Assembly: GCF_020731145.1 (NCBI RefSeq)
Contig: NZ_JAJFZN010000005.1
Coordinates: 1-64,000 of the forward strand
Length of the DNA stretch: 64,000 bases
Reading direction: 5' to 3'
From: Sneathiella sp. HT1-7
GTDB lineage: Bacteria; Pseudomonadota; Alphaproteobacteria; Sneathiellales; Sneathiellaceae
Positions within the stretch are counted from its first letter, which is position 1. Every line of letters begins with the position of its first letter. A model generated the notes under the pieces. The model searched no databases. It was not told the origin of the DNA and saw only the letters and a list, made by a program, of their open reading frames with translations. Below are positions 24,732-34,570 of the stretch, one piece after another. The translations under genes were made by a program, and so were the position numbers.

Positions 24732-27530
24732 TTACAGCTTAGATTTAATCTTATGTCCCTTGCGGAGCGTTTGTTGTGGTTTCGGTTTTTCGCCAATCGG
24801 CAGTGAAAAATCAATCATTGGCCGGAAGTCATTGTCACGGTATAGCGGCACTTGGTTGTCGGTAAACTTTGTTTTGTCTCCACGATACTCGCGAACTCCG
24901 CCGGGAATGGCATTATAGGCTGTCACTTTTTCTCTACTATCAAACGCGACAATATGGTTTTGAGCCCCGCGATTGCGGAAATAAGGTATGCTGAGCGTTG
25001 GCTTCCGACGGCTAGTTGTTGCTTTTTCCGCCATTCTAGTTGAAATGCCATAATAGCTCCGGTACGCCGCCGGAATATTTCCATTACTGTCCTTTACTTC
25101 GGAATACATTTTGTCGAATTGACTATTGGCCATTTTCAAAGCAGTAGCCATCATCATAAGCGCCTTCTTCTGCGACGTTTTCTTATTAATATTATCAGAA
25201 TTAGTGCCACCGATGATGTCGTAAGCATTTGGGTCGGCATACTGCACATTTCTAAAAATGAAATGCAGGTTGTTGAGCATAATGCGGCCAATCGGATGAA
25301 TGTTGGAACTTGTATCAAAAGTTAGCTTGCGTTTTGTACCATTAGAAAACTTCGGCTGTTTCAACTTGGAAAAGTTTGCGGTCCAGGCTCTTGCCAGACC
25401 TTCACGCGCCTCTTTTTCGCCCGCAAGAACAGGAATTTGGAACAAATTCGCAAATTCCTGCAACCAGAGCTGGAAAAGAACCTGACCGCCATTCACCCAC
25501 CTATCTTCATCATAGCGCGTCAAATTATTCGCATCATCACGATATCCATTCCATGTGAGAATTTTTTTAAGTGCTTTGCGTTGATCGCCGTTTAACGAAT
25601 TGACATCCAGTTTTTCCAGAAATTGTTTGAACTGACCGTAATAAACGTCCTTTAACGACAAAACTCCATTCGTCAAAGCCGTCGACAATACCGATGGCCG
25701 CGTGTTTTTCAGGGCGTCAACGATATACAGCGAACGATCCCACTGGAACCAGGCGGAATGGATATAGTCCGGATCCTGCATCATCAGGTAAGGTTTATGA
25801 TTCCAACTCGTGATCGCGCCGTCATCTGTGGCATAATTAAGTTTATAATACTGAGGAGATTCTTTGCGCCAACCCTTGGTAGGAGACATTGGAATTGGCA
25901 TGCGAAGATCAAATTTGGTCAAGAAGTTCATTGGATCGAAGGGATTCTTCGATTTGTCAACATTCGTACCGATGCGAGGCGGAATAACACCTGTCAAACG
26001 GAAGAGAATAATGCCGGATTTATGGGCCGCCACGACATTCAAGTTACCCCCGAAGGAATCATGCGCCTTTTGAAGTTCTTTTATTGTTTTCGCCTGACTT
26101 GCCTCAATGCCGGCGGCGAATGAGCGGATCGTCTGTCCTTCCCAACTCAGGCGCTTAACAAAGGCAACCGCTTTACTACCATTTTCGTTTTTATCCAACA
26201 AGACGACCGGCCAGTTGGTACCCCTAATATAATATCCTGTTACGCCAATTTCCCTAAGATCAGGGTTTTGCGCCAGTTCTAGACCTTCGGCGGATTTGTA
26301 ATTCCCATTTGGGCTCATCGCAACATCTATACAGAAAAGATCGGAACTCCCGTTATTGGCGGCAGTCACCCCAAATGCAAGATTTCCATTTTGGCCGGTG
26401 AGAGGTGAAAAAGTACCGGGGAAAGTAGTGCCAGCATACCTGAAACCTTCTTCGCTGCTCAGATTAATCGGATAGAATAAGCTCGGATCAAGTGCGCCGG
26501 TCTGAGGACCGTTGATCAACAGGCTTTTCAAATTAGGGTCGACGCTTTTTCCGGCAACAGCCCAGAAGTTACTTGCCGTTGTCGGATACATTTCCGCGGC
26601 AGCAAGCTTTTGATCCGGGCGACCATTAACTTTTTTCACAAAGTCGGTTGCGGACGAATAAATGTGGCATTGCGCACTCTTATCTGACTCAAGAAACGCC
26701 CCTTCCATCATGTCGCGATATTGCGCCATCATTTTGCGCATCTTCGCGCCCTCTTCGTCGTTGGGCACCGGAATCTCCGTGGCTGCATTTGGATCAGCTA
26801 CCCATTTACTCGTATTGAAAAGACGGCGGGCTCTTTCAAGATCGTTTGGGTTTGCGCTTTCCAGAGCTTTATAGAAGGCGAGACCGTTCAGCTGATCGTT
26901 TCTTGCTGAAAACATATCCATAATTCTATTATGGAAAACGTGGAATATGTCGAATCTGGTCCACTTCCCAGGGAACTCCCAATGATCTAGTGCGAGTTTA
27001 ATTTGTTTGATTTCACCTTCATCCAAGGCATCTCCAAAAGAAAGTTGCGAGCGAATTTTTTTCTGCAACGGACCTGAATAGCAGGAGTTCTTTACCGCTT
27101 CTTTGCCATCTACAGAAGGCTTCGAATTAAGATCGGTCAAAAACTGGTTAATACCGGCGGCCATACAATCTGCAACGGCAAGGGGAAGCGTCGTTATATT
27201 GTCCTCCAAATTACCAAAGTTCTCTATTTCTTTATTTAGCTGGCTATGGATGTTTGGATACCGGCTTCTGATAATAACGTTGTAGGGGAAAACATTTTCA
27301 TCTTTTTTTGAGTTTCCGTTAGCGAGGCGCAAAAGGGCGGCCATTTGACCTATTCTGTCTCGCGCCATGGAATAACCCAGCCCGTAGAACAATTCCTTAT
27401 TAGTGGTAGCCCGGATGGCAGGGACACCAAATTCATCTCTATTTATCGAGAGCTCCGCAAACGCAGCACCTGGCAAAATAAATGTTGTAAAAAGGAAAGT
27501 GCATAGGGATCTTTTTGATATTCTACGCAT
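24732..27530 (-). CDS. penicillin-acylase-family Ntn hydrolase (S45), periplasmic
   Basis: 932 residues with a signal peptide (cleavage near AAFA, residue 25). The Ntn nucleophile is Ser320 in TTASNFWAV, the start of the beta chain after autoproteolysis. GPQTG (341-345) and GVTAANNGSSD follow as in penicillin and AHL acylases. Members hydrolyse amide bonds of N-acyl compounds (beta-lactams, acyl-homoserine lactones, acyl amino acids). It is longer than usual (about 750-850). It looks more AT-rich than its surroundings, consistent with transfer. It lies between an IS remnant and a LysR gene that reads the same way. The import and amidohydrolase genes opposite suggest a nutrient role, but quorum quenching or antibiotic hydrolysis cannot be excluded. 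Confidence 0.85.
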   Translation of the reverse strand: MRRISKRSLCTFLFTTFILPGAAFAELSINRDEFGVPAIRATTNKELFYGLGYSMARDRIGQMAALLRLANGNSKKDENVFPYNVIIRSRYPNIHSQLNKEIENFGNLEDNITTLPLAVADCMAAGINQFLTDLNSKPSVDGKEAVKNSCYSGPLQKKIRSQLSFGDALDEGEIKQIKLALDHWEFPGKWTRFDIFHVFHNRIMDMFSARNDQLNGLAFYKALESANPNDLERARRLFNTSKWVADPNAATEIPVPNDEEGAKMRKMMAQYRDMMEGAFLESDKSAQCHIYSSATDFVKKVNGRPDQKLAAAEMYPTTASNFWAVAGKSVDPNLKSLLINGPQTGALDPSLFYPINLSSEEGFRYAGTTFPGTFSPLTGQNGNLAFGVTAANNGSSDLFCIDVAMSPNGNYKSAEGLELAQNPDLREIGVTGYYIRGTNWPVVLLDKNENGSKAVAFVKRLSWEGQTIRSFAAGIEASQAKTIKELQKAHDSFGGNLNVVAAHKSGIILFRLTGVIPPRIGTNVDKSKNPFDPMNFLTKFDLRMPIPMSPTKGWRKESPQYYKLNYATDDGAITSWNHKPYLMMQDPDYIHSAWFQWDRSLYIVDALKNTRPSVLSTALTNGVLSLKDVYYGQFKQFLEKLDVNSLNGDQRKALKKILTWNGYRDDANNLTRYDEDRWVNGGQVLFQLWLQEFANLFQIPVLAGEKEAREGLARAWTANFSKLKQPKFSNGTKRKLTFDTSSNIHPIGRIMLNNLHFIFRNVQYADPNAYDIIGGTNSDNINKKTSQKKALMMMATALKMANSQFDKMYSEVKDSNGNIPAAYRSYYGISTRMAEKATTSRRKPTLSIPYFRNRGAQNHIVAFDSREKVTAYNAIPGGVREYRGDKTKFTDNQVPLYRDNDFRPMIDFSLPIGEKPKPQQTLRKGHKIKSKL

Positions 27531-27680
27531 TATTTTTCATCTCCTTGGTTAAAAAAAAGAAGACGTAAAAATTTTCTACTTTGTGAAAAGTAAAATTAAA
27601 TATCGATCCGATAGTATTTTAATATTTGGAATTAATAATTCTACGTTCGGATTTGCATAATTTTTGTATTTGCAGTGCTG

Positions 27681-28589
27681 TTATTGCGTATTCGATAACA
27701 GTAACATCGAGTCGCGTAACGAACGAATGTAAAGGTCATCGACAGCCCGATTTGCTGCACCTGCATTTCGAATAGCTTGTACTCTAACGCTAATATCGAC
27801 GGATAATGGTATTGCCTTTATGTCAATATGCGCGCTTGCAGCAGCTGTCAGGCTGTCTGAAATCCCGCAACAGCCAAGTGCTTCGGCCAACCGCGGTACA
27901 ATTGCTGGGGAAACTGCGGTCATCAATCTTTTCGCTGAAATACCATGCTTTGTTAGTTCCCGGTCAATAAACCTGCCGACAGGCGCGCGGGTGAAAGGCA
28001 TAACACAAGGGTATTCTTCCATAGCCGATATGGGGAAGACATCCTCCTGCGCCATGGGATGATTTTTCGGGACAATCATCACAATTTTCGTATGCCCTAT
28101 GGTAGAAATCTTCAATTCTGGGGTTTCAGGTATTTCAGCGGCGAGGCCGACATCTATATTTCCCTCTCGAAGGGATTGTATTTGATTGGCGCTTGAGCCG
28201 ACGTCCACCGATACATCAATTTCTGGGTATTCTTCCTTAACTCTTTTCAGGGCAACGGCGAGGAACGGGAACGAAAAGAAACTTGGAGCAGACATCAGGC
28301 GTAATGTTTGGCCTCGCCCCTCGCGAATTCCGGCAATGTCATTTTCAACCTGTCGTATTCTTTCGTATGCTCCTTCGCAAATTTGGAATAGGCGATGCGC
28401 TTCCCAGGTCGGTTTTATTCTCCCGCTTTTATTAATGAAAAGGCTGAGTTTTAAAGCGGCCTCAAAATCCCTGATGTGCCGGCTGACGGTGGGTTGCGCC
28501 AGATTTAGGCGGCGTGCAGCCTCACTTATACTGTTAGTCTCGTAAATAGTTTTGAAAATTTCGAGACGCTGGAGAGTTAGTATTCGCAT
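27681..28589 (-). CDS. LysR-family regulator, divergent from second TRAP operon
   Basis: 302 residues. The HTH is near 6-64 (ISEAARRLNLAQPTVSRHIR), with an effector domain from about 92. It is divergent from the TRAP/amidohydrolase operon (28710) and upstream of, and collinear with, the acylase gene. It may control both. The 119-nt divergent region contains a palindrome at 28646-28662. Confidence 0.9.
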   Translation of the reverse strand: MRILTLQRLEIFKTIYETNSISEAARRLNLAQPTVSRHIRDFEAALKLSLFINKSGRIKPTWEAHRLFQICEGAYERIRQVENDIAGIREGRGQTLRLMSAPSFFSFPFLAVALKRVKEEYPEIDVSVDVGSSANQIQSLREGNIDVGLAAEIPETPELKISTIGHTKIVMIVPKNHPMAQEDVFPISAMEEYPCVMPFTRAPVGRFIDRELTKHGISAKRLMTAVSPAIVPRLAEALGCCGISDSLTAAASAHIDIKAIPLSVDISVRVQAIRNAGAANRAVDDLYIRSLRDSMLLLSNTQ

Positions 28590-28645
28590 TAGTCGATACC
28601 CAGTTTTGTATGCCGCACAATCTATAGTAAAAAGCTATGGATAGG

Positions 28646-28662
28646 CAATATATTTTCTATTG
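28646..28662. promoter_or_regulatory. candidate operator (CAATA-N7-TATTG)
   Basis: A perfect 5+5 inverted repeat lies midway between the divergent LysR and TRAP genes, flanked by repeated CTAT/ATAG words. A LysR binding site is plausible. In such AT-rich DNA chance occurrence is also possible. Confidence 0.3.
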
Positions 28663-28709
28663 TGTTATTGAGCGGTGATTGCCATTCTCCTTTAAACAGG
28701 GAAAATAAA

Positions 28710-29999
28710 ATGACATTGATCTGGACACCCTTTCTATTTCTAGTGGTCGCATTGATTTCCGGGACAGCCATTGCCTACCTCGTTGGTGGGTCCGCGGTAA
28801 TCGGCTTCATTGTGTCTGATAACTCACAATTTTTGGCGGCTTTGCCGCAGCGGGTTTTTAGCCAGCTTGATGTCTTTGCGTTTCTTGCGATGCCATTGTT
28901 CATATTCGTTGGTGAATTGATGAACAGAGGCGGAATAGCCGATGCGCTGATCCGTTTTTCCTTGACCATCCTCGGTCGCTTCAAGGGAGGGCTCGGTCAC
29001 GTCAATATTCTCACGAGCGTTTTTTTTGCAGGAGTATCAGGATCGGCAACGGCAGACGCTGCCGCACTCGGCAATACTCTGGTTCCGATTATGGAGAAAG
29101 AGGGCTATCCAAAGGAGTACGCAATCGCGATAACGGCGGCATCATCCATTATCGGGCCCATCATTCCACCCAGCATCATTTTAATTTTTTATGGTGCGCT
29201 GATGAACACTTCTGTCGTCGCATTGTTTGCTGCGGGTATTGTTCCCGGTTTGCTACTGGCCGTTATGCTTATGATTCTTAATAGTTTTTTTGCTGTTAAG
29301 TATGACCATCCTGGTGGCAGGGGGTCGGATATCCCCAAATTTTTCCCTGCGCTCTCGCATGCCCTTCCGGCCCTCAGTCTTCCGGTCATCATCTTGAGTG
29401 GAATTCTATTTGGTTTCATGACTCCGGCTGAGGCGGCCGCGTTGGCTGTTGTTGTTGCTGCCTTGGTCGGATTTATGTATCGGGAGCTTAATGTCACGAA
29501 AGTGATTGCCGCTGCCCATCGGACGATAATATTGACGGGTGCGATTTTCGTAATTCTCGTCGCCATTGCTACATTTGGGTATCTATCTTCTCTGGAGCAG
29601 ATACCGCAATTGCTTGCTTCGTCGATAACGTCGATGGGGCTAGGGGCAACAGGATATATGTTAGTCCTCAACCTTATTTTGATTATTGCCGGAATGGTGA
29701 TGGATGTTAAGGCTGCCGTCGCACTGCTTGCGCCTCTTCTTGTCCCACCGGCTCTCTTGATGGGGGTTGATCCGACGCATATGGGCATCGTCGTGGGCTT
29801 TAATCTGACAGTGGGCCTGTTGACACCTCCTCTGGGGGGTGTGCTGCTAATCTTGTCGACGGTAACCAATTTCAATTACTGGAGTATTGTTCGCGCCATT
29901 ATCCCATTCCTGGTGGCTGAACTGTTCTTCTTGGGCTTCCTGATCTTCGTTCCGGAGATCAGCTTAGCGCTGCCAAGAGCTCTCGGATACTTGGGCTAA
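28710..29999 (+). CDS. TRAP transporter large permease (DctM family)
   Basis: 429 residues, hydrophobic throughout, with SSIIGPIIPPSIILIFYG (about 148-165) as the family signature. The ATG at 28710 has AGGGAA upstream. This operon has the unusual order dctM-dctP-dctQ, unlike dctQ-dctM-dctP in the first module, so the two TRAP systems are not recent duplicates. Confidence 0.92.
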   Translation: MTLIWTPFLFLVVALISGTAIAYLVGGSAVIGFIVSDNSQFLAALPQRVFSQLDVFAFLAMPLFIFVGELMNRGGIADALIRFSLTILGRFKGGLGHVNILTSVFFAGVSGSATADAAALGNTLVPIMEKEGYPKEYAIAITAASSIIGPIIPPSIILIFYGALMNTSVVALFAAGIVPGLLLAVMLMILNSFFAVKYDHPGGRGSDIPKFFPALSHALPALSLPVIILSGILFGFMTPAEAAALAVVVAALVGFMYRELNVTKVIAAAHRTIILTGAIFVILVAIATFGYLSSLEQIPQLLASSITSMGLGATGYMLVLNLILIIAGMVMDVKAAVALLAPLLVPPALLMGVDPTHMGIVVGFNLTVGLLTPPLGGVLLILSTVTNFNYWSIVRAIIPFLVAELFFLGFLIFVPEISLALPRALGYLG

Positions 30000-30073
30000 C
30001 TTCTACACCAAATCTCGACAGTGCACCTGTCATAGTAAACGATATTTTTAACTTTCAATGGAGATTGATATTC

Positions 30074-31054
30074 ATGAAACGTTTATTAGGTATTTCGATG
30101 GCTTTACTTTTGACCTTCTCGTCTGCAGCGATTGCGCAGGAAGTCAAAATTGCTCTCGCGGGAACGGAAGATATCCAGAAGAATGGGGAATATGTTTTTA
30201 TTAAAGCTTTCGCCGATCATCTGAATGCTAACGGTATGAAGACAAAAGTTTTTCCATCAGATACCCTCGGGAAGGAAAAAGAGCGGTTCGACCAGGTTTC
30301 CCAAGGCCTGATTCAAGTCGACATGGCTAATTCAGCCGTCCTGTTCAAGCTCGCCCCTATTAGCAAGGGTATTTTTCTGCCTTTCCTGTTTTCTGGCAAT
30401 GACCATTTCGATACAGCGATGAAAAGAGGGAAAATTATTGAAAAAATTAACAAGCAGATCGAACCGCACGGTGTGCGCCTCGCCGGATTTCCTATGCGAG
30501 GTGGTAGCGCGGGTCTCTTTAACACTAAGGTGCCGGTAAGCAAACTAGATGACGTTAAAGCGCTTCGAATTCGAGGTAAGGACGGCGAGCAAATTAAGTT
30601 GTTTGAGGCGTGGGGTACAAAAGGGACGGTCGTCAGCTGGGCGGAGGTCGCCAACGCTCTTCAAACAGGTGTTGCTGACGGCTACTTTAACCCTCCCGCA
30701 TCGGCACTTCTTTATGGGCATACAGCAATTTTGAAGCATTTTACCCCTCTCGACAGTGGTGTTTCAGCTCGCGTTGCGCTGCTTTCCGAGGATTGGTACA
30801 GCGGCCTGGATGACAAAGATAAATCTGTCGTTGATGAAGCCGTCGCAAAGGGCATTGCCGCGAACCGTAAGTGGACTGAAGAGTGGAGTAAAAACGCTTT
30901 GAATATGCTTAAGGGTGAAGGCGTAACTATAACCGAATTGGAGCCTGGCGAGAGGGATCTCTTTGTCCAGGCAAGTCAGGCGATTTGGGAAGATATAGTT
31001 TCGAAAGATGATCTCGAAATTCTCATAGATGCTTCACAGTACCAAGGGAACTAA
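30074..31054 (+). CDS. TRAP transporter substrate-binding protein (DctP family)
   Basis: 326 residues. The signal peptide ends near AAIA (about residue 21), and the mature protein is of standard DctP length. KALRIRGKDGEQIKLFEAWG near 160-180 contains the substrate-binding Arg of the family. The ATG at 30074 has GGAGA nine bases upstream; a TTG three codons earlier is rejected. The ligand is probably the organic or acyl-amino acid processed by the downstream amidohydrolase (inference). Confidence 0.9.
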   Translation: MKRLLGISMALLLTFSSAAIAQEVKIALAGTEDIQKNGEYVFIKAFADHLNANGMKTKVFPSDTLGKEKERFDQVSQGLIQVDMANSAVLFKLAPISKGIFLPFLFSGNDHFDTAMKRGKIIEKINKQIEPHGVRLAGFPMRGGSAGLFNTKVPVSKLDDVKALRIRGKDGEQIKLFEAWGTKGTVVSWAEVANALQTGVADGYFNPPASALLYGHTAILKHFTPLDSGVSARVALLSEDWYSGLDDKDKSVVDEAVAKGIAANRKWTEEWSKNALNMLKGEGVTITELEPGERDLFVQASQAIWEDIVSKDDLEILIDASQYQGN

Positions 31055-31077
31055 TAATTTCTGGAAAGGCGAGTACC

Positions 31078-31614
31078 ATGACGTCCATAACGAAGGCCAT
31101 TACCAAGATAAGTAACGGTTGCGACCGAGTGGTTACAATTGCCGCCATAGCATTCCTCGGGGCGATGGTGTTTGCTATCGCCCTGCAGGTTGTGGCGAGG
31201 TATGTCTTTGACTCGCCTCCACCCTGGACAGAAGAAGTTGCCCGTTATGCAATGGTATGGGTCGGCTTGTTAGGGGCAACCGTGTCGTTTAAGGCCGGTT
31301 TCGACCCGGTTCTTGCCCGCGTACCCGATAATCTGCCAATCTTCTTGAAACGATGTGCCGGCCTGGTCCGGTGGGCTGCCGTGCTCATATTCTTACTGCC
31401 CATACTTTGGTACTCGTTTTTTGGTCCAGGCACTAACTTTGTCCGCGGATTTCTGGCAAGGCACTGGTATCTGGAGGCAGAGACTTTCGAAATATCGACC
31501 TTCTACGTTGCGATCGGAGTTCCGATATTCATTGTAGTGATACTTCTACATGGGCTTAGCCTTTCGCTCCTTCCAATAACGAAAAGAAATGAAGAAGAAA
31601 ATGACTCTGTATAG
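31078..31614 (+). CDS. TRAP transporter small permease (DctQ family)
   Basis: 178 residues with four membrane segments and the DctQ segment VARYVFDSPPPWTEEVARY near 39-57. It lies 23 nt after dctP, and its 3' end overlaps the amidohydrolase start by 26 nt, so translation is coupled. Confidence 0.9.
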   Translation: MTSITKAITKISNGCDRVVTIAAIAFLGAMVFAIALQVVARYVFDSPPPWTEEVARYAMVWVGLLGATVSFKAGFDPVLARVPDNLPIFLKRCAGLVRWAAVLIFLLPILWYSFFGPGTNFVRGFLARHWYLEAETFEISTFYVAIGVPIFIVVILLHGLSLSLLPITKRNEEENDSV

Positions 31615-32797
31615 TGATTTGGGTTTGGAAGCTGACCCTGAATTTTTTGAAGAGCTGGTAACGTTGCGCCGGGATATTCACAAATATCCGGAAACAGCAT
31701 TTCAGGAAACACGAACAGCAGCAATCGTTGCCGCCGAGCTCGAAAAAGCAGGTATTTCGGTAAACTGCGGTCTGGCGGCAACAGGTGTCGTTGGTACTCT
31801 AAAAGGAAAGACCGCGAGCTCCCGAACTATCGGCCTGAGAGCAGACATGGACGCACTCTTCATCCATGAAAAAAACGAATTTGAATATAAATCGGTAAAT
31901 GCTGGAAAAATGCATGCTTGTGGCCATGACGGACATACGGCAATGCTTCTGGGAGCGGCTAAGTATCTTGCGAAACATCGTAATTTTTCTGGAACCGTTC
32001 ATTTTATATTCCAGCCCGCCGAAGAAAGTGAAGGCGGTGCCCGCGTAATGATCGAGCAAGGCTTGTTTGATAAATTTCCTTGTGACGTTGTTTATGGGAT
32101 GCATAACATGCCGGGGCTTGGCGTTGGAAAATTTGTCATCAAATCTGGGCCGATGATGGCGGCCGGGGATACATGGCAGGTTGAGTTTGTCGGCACGGGT
32201 GGTCATGGAGCCGCTCCGCATCTGGCAACAGATCCGACGATGGCATCCGCCATGTTTATGAGCAATATTTCCACTGTTGTTGCCCGTAACGTCCCTGCTG
32301 TTGATTCTGCAGTGATTAGTATTGGACATATCGCAGCGGGTGAATTCAACTCGCCAAATATTATTCCATCCACTGTCCTGGTTCGGGGGACGGCGCGAAG
32401 CTATACGCCTGAAACGCGTGACAATATAGAGGCAAGACTGTCAGTTCTGGCGCAATCTTCAGCAAGCGCTTATGAGTGTCAGGCGAATTACAAATTCATC
32501 CGCCGTTATCCACCCTTGATTAATTGGCCGGACCAAACTGCTACTGCTATCGACGCGGCGACACTTACGACCGGGCATAAAAATGTCGACGGGAAAGGAC
32601 AAGCTCTAGGTGGCTCTGAAGACTTCGCCTTCATGCTGGAAAAAGTGCCTGGAGCCTATATTCTGGTTGGGAACGGTGACAAGGAATCCAACAAATTTGT
32701 TCATAACTCTCTTTATGATTTCAACGATGAGGCATTGCCATACGGCGTGGCTTACTGGGTAAATCTTGTTGGTGTCGAGCTTGGTGGCGTTTCATGA
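31589..32797 (+). CDS. M20-family amidohydrolase (HipO/AbgB-like)
   Basis: 402 residues. Metal ligands of the dinuclear M20D site are visible: Cys111 and His113 (HACGHDGH), Glu145-Glu146 (QPAEESEGG) and His172 (GMHNMPG). A lid dimerisation domain follows at about 195-310. The family hydrolyses N-acyl or N-carbamoyl amino acids and related amides in the cytoplasm. It overlaps dctQ and, by 4 nt, the MmgE/PrpD gene, so import and cleavage are tightly linked. The start could be the ATG four codons later. Confidence 0.9.
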   Translation: MKKKMTLYSDLGLEADPEFFEELVTLRRDIHKYPETAFQETRTAAIVAAELEKAGISVNCGLAATGVVGTLKGKTASSRTIGLRADMDALFIHEKNEFEYKSVNAGKMHACGHDGHTAMLLGAAKYLAKHRNFSGTVHFIFQPAEESEGGARVMIEQGLFDKFPCDVVYGMHNMPGLGVGKFVIKSGPMMAAGDTWQVEFVGTGGHGAAPHLATDPTMASAMFMSNISTVVARNVPAVDSAVISIGHIAAGEFNSPNIIPSTVLVRGTARSYTPETRDNIEARLSVLAQSSASAYECQANYKFIRRYPPLINWPDQTATAIDAATLTTGHKNVDGKGQALGGSEDFAFMLEKVPGAYILVGNGDKESNKFVHNSLYDFNDEALPYGVAYWVNLVGVELGGVS

Positions 32798-34134
32798 CAA
32801 AAGTCCCAGTCGCAAGCATATTGGCGGAATGGGCTGCAGATCTTCCGTCACCTAACTCGGATCTTAGTGATAGTCGGGCAAATAATGCCTTCATAGATAC
32901 GTTGGCCTGTATTTTTGCAGGCAGTCAAGAAAAGGCGACGCTTTCCGTCCTCGATGCGGCACGTAAGATTCAAGGTGAAGGCAATCATACGATTTTCGGG
33001 CATGATGTGAAATTACCGCCCGCCGGAGCCGCCCTGGTCAATGGCATGGCCGCCCATGCGTTAGACTTTGATGACAATTTCCTACCCGGTTATACACATG
33101 CCAGCGCGGTCTTGGTGCCGACATTGATTGTCATCGGCGAGATGCAAAAACATTCGGGCCTACGATTGCGAGACGCTTATGTGGTTGGACTTGAATTGCA
33201 GGCCCGTGTTTCTTCGCTGCTAAATCCTGGTCACTACGGCGCCGGATGGCACTCTACATCCACGGTCGGCGTTATTGGTGCCGCGGGTGCTGCGGCGGCC
33301 TTAATGGGTTTGCCGCCTGAAAGTATTTGTTCCGCTATGAGCATTGGTTTCAGTCTTGCTGCTGGGTCAAAACTCCAGTTTGGGACTTCGACAAAGCCAT
33401 TACACGCAGGTCTCGCGGCTCACAATGCGGTTTTGGCAGCCAGCATGGCGGCATCCGGTATCGGAGCTCAATCGGAGTTCCTGACAGGACGGTGGAGCTT
33501 TCAAGAGTTATATGGTCATGGGAAAAAGGTGGATGATCGCATAGCTCTCGAGGGCTTTGGAACGCATTGGGCTATTGAAGAGCACGGCTTGATGACGAAA
33601 AGATTTCCCTGTTGCGCTGCATCACATCTGGCGCTGGATGCCATTGAAATATTAAGGGAAAAATTGGGAGCGGATACCAGTGATCTTTGCAAGGTAACGG
33701 CGAGGCTCCCCAAGAGATTATATGATAACCTTCGCTTTGACCGTCCAACTACAGAAAATGAAGCAAGGTTTAGTTTTACCTATCCTGCAGCATGTCTGTT
33801 GCGTGAAGGCCATGTATCACTGCATCATTTCACGCCAGAAGCAATTCAAGATACGAAAAGAACGACACAATTGGAGTTATTCCGACGAGAGAGCGTTGAT
33901 ATGAGTCCGGACGACACCCCGATTTCGGTAACGCTTTTGGCCGAGTTTAAATCGGGCAGAAAAGAAGAGATCGTCGCAACGGACTTAATCGGCGGTTCAA
34001 ACCAGCCTTTAAGTGAAGACGATCTGCAAAGGAAAATATCGGATTGTCTTGCTTGGTCTGGACTGGAGACGAAACGCTCCGTTATCGATAAATTTTCTGA
34101 CCTCAAAAATATCCAAAGTCTCGAATGCTCCTAA
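32794..34134 (+). CDS. MmgE/PrpD-family protein
   Basis: 446 residues of the 2-methylcitrate dehydratase superfamily, with the hallmarks AHALDFDDNF near 86-95 and KPLHAGLAAHNAV near 200. The family includes 2-methylcitrate dehydratase, cis-aconitate decarboxylase and iminodisuccinate epimerase, all acting on polycarboxylates. With an amidohydrolase (ATGA overlap) and racemase-like genes adjacent, an epimerase or lyase step on an amino-dicarboxylate is attractive, but the reaction is not determined by sequence. There is no prpB/prpC nearby, which argues against propionate metabolism. Confidence 0.88.
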   Translation: MTKVPVASILAEWAADLPSPNSDLSDSRANNAFIDTLACIFAGSQEKATLSVLDAARKIQGEGNHTIFGHDVKLPPAGAALVNGMAAHALDFDDNFLPGYTHASAVLVPTLIVIGEMQKHSGLRLRDAYVVGLELQARVSSLLNPGHYGAGWHSTSTVGVIGAAGAAAALMGLPPESICSAMSIGFSLAAGSKLQFGTSTKPLHAGLAAHNAVLAASMAASGIGAQSEFLTGRWSFQELYGHGKKVDDRIALEGFGTHWAIEEHGLMTKRFPCCAASHLALDAIEILREKLGADTSDLCKVTARLPKRLYDNLRFDRPTTENEARFSFTYPAACLLREGHVSLHHFTPEAIQDTKRTTQLELFRRESVDMSPDDTPISVTLLAEFKSGRKEEIVATDLIGGSNQPLSEDDLQRKISDCLAWSGLETKRSVIDKFSDLKNIQSLECS

Positions 34135-34287
34135 TGTCTGATTTGACGCCGTTGATGGCATATGAGGTATCTAGAGTTTTGGGCTGAAAAGGAGATATTT
34201 GGGCTGGGTTGCCACCTTTCTGATTCAGCTTTTTGATATCTCCCTGGAGGACGATGGCTGGCTCATCAGACTTATCCTCCTACTTAA

Positions 34288-34341
34288 CCAATGCCCACAG
34301 TGGGAAATACACGTTGTCCCGCCATGGGCATTGGTTTTTTT
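34288..34341 (+). terminator. Rho-independent terminator after the TRAP/amidohydrolase operon
   Basis: CCAATGCCCA (34288-34297) pairs with TGGGCATTGG (34325-34334), with a further inner stem GTGGGA/TCCCGC, followed by seven T. It separates the operon from the racemase gene at 34571. The rest of 34135-34570 is AT-rich. I see no gene there, only probable promoter sequence for 34571. Confidence 0.85.
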
Positions 34342-34570
34342 GTTTGGGCAGTTTTTTTATCGAAGAGCTGCATGGGCTCTCTGTTTTTATTCTACTGCGG
34401 TCGCTGAGTGGTGAAGAAGCCACCGTATTCTTCTACCATGCAATCAAAATATCCTGCAGTCCCAACCACTGCCGCATTTCACATCGCGGTCAAAATAATC
34501 GATATATACAACTTTAAATAGTAATTATATTTTTTAAATACTCTCTATTAGTTCATCTAAGGAGAGAAAA

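Noticed and set aside
34199-34517. Small open frames between the MmgE/PrpD gene and the racemase gene
   Set aside because: They run through the terminator hairpin, have no ribosome site and resemble nothing.
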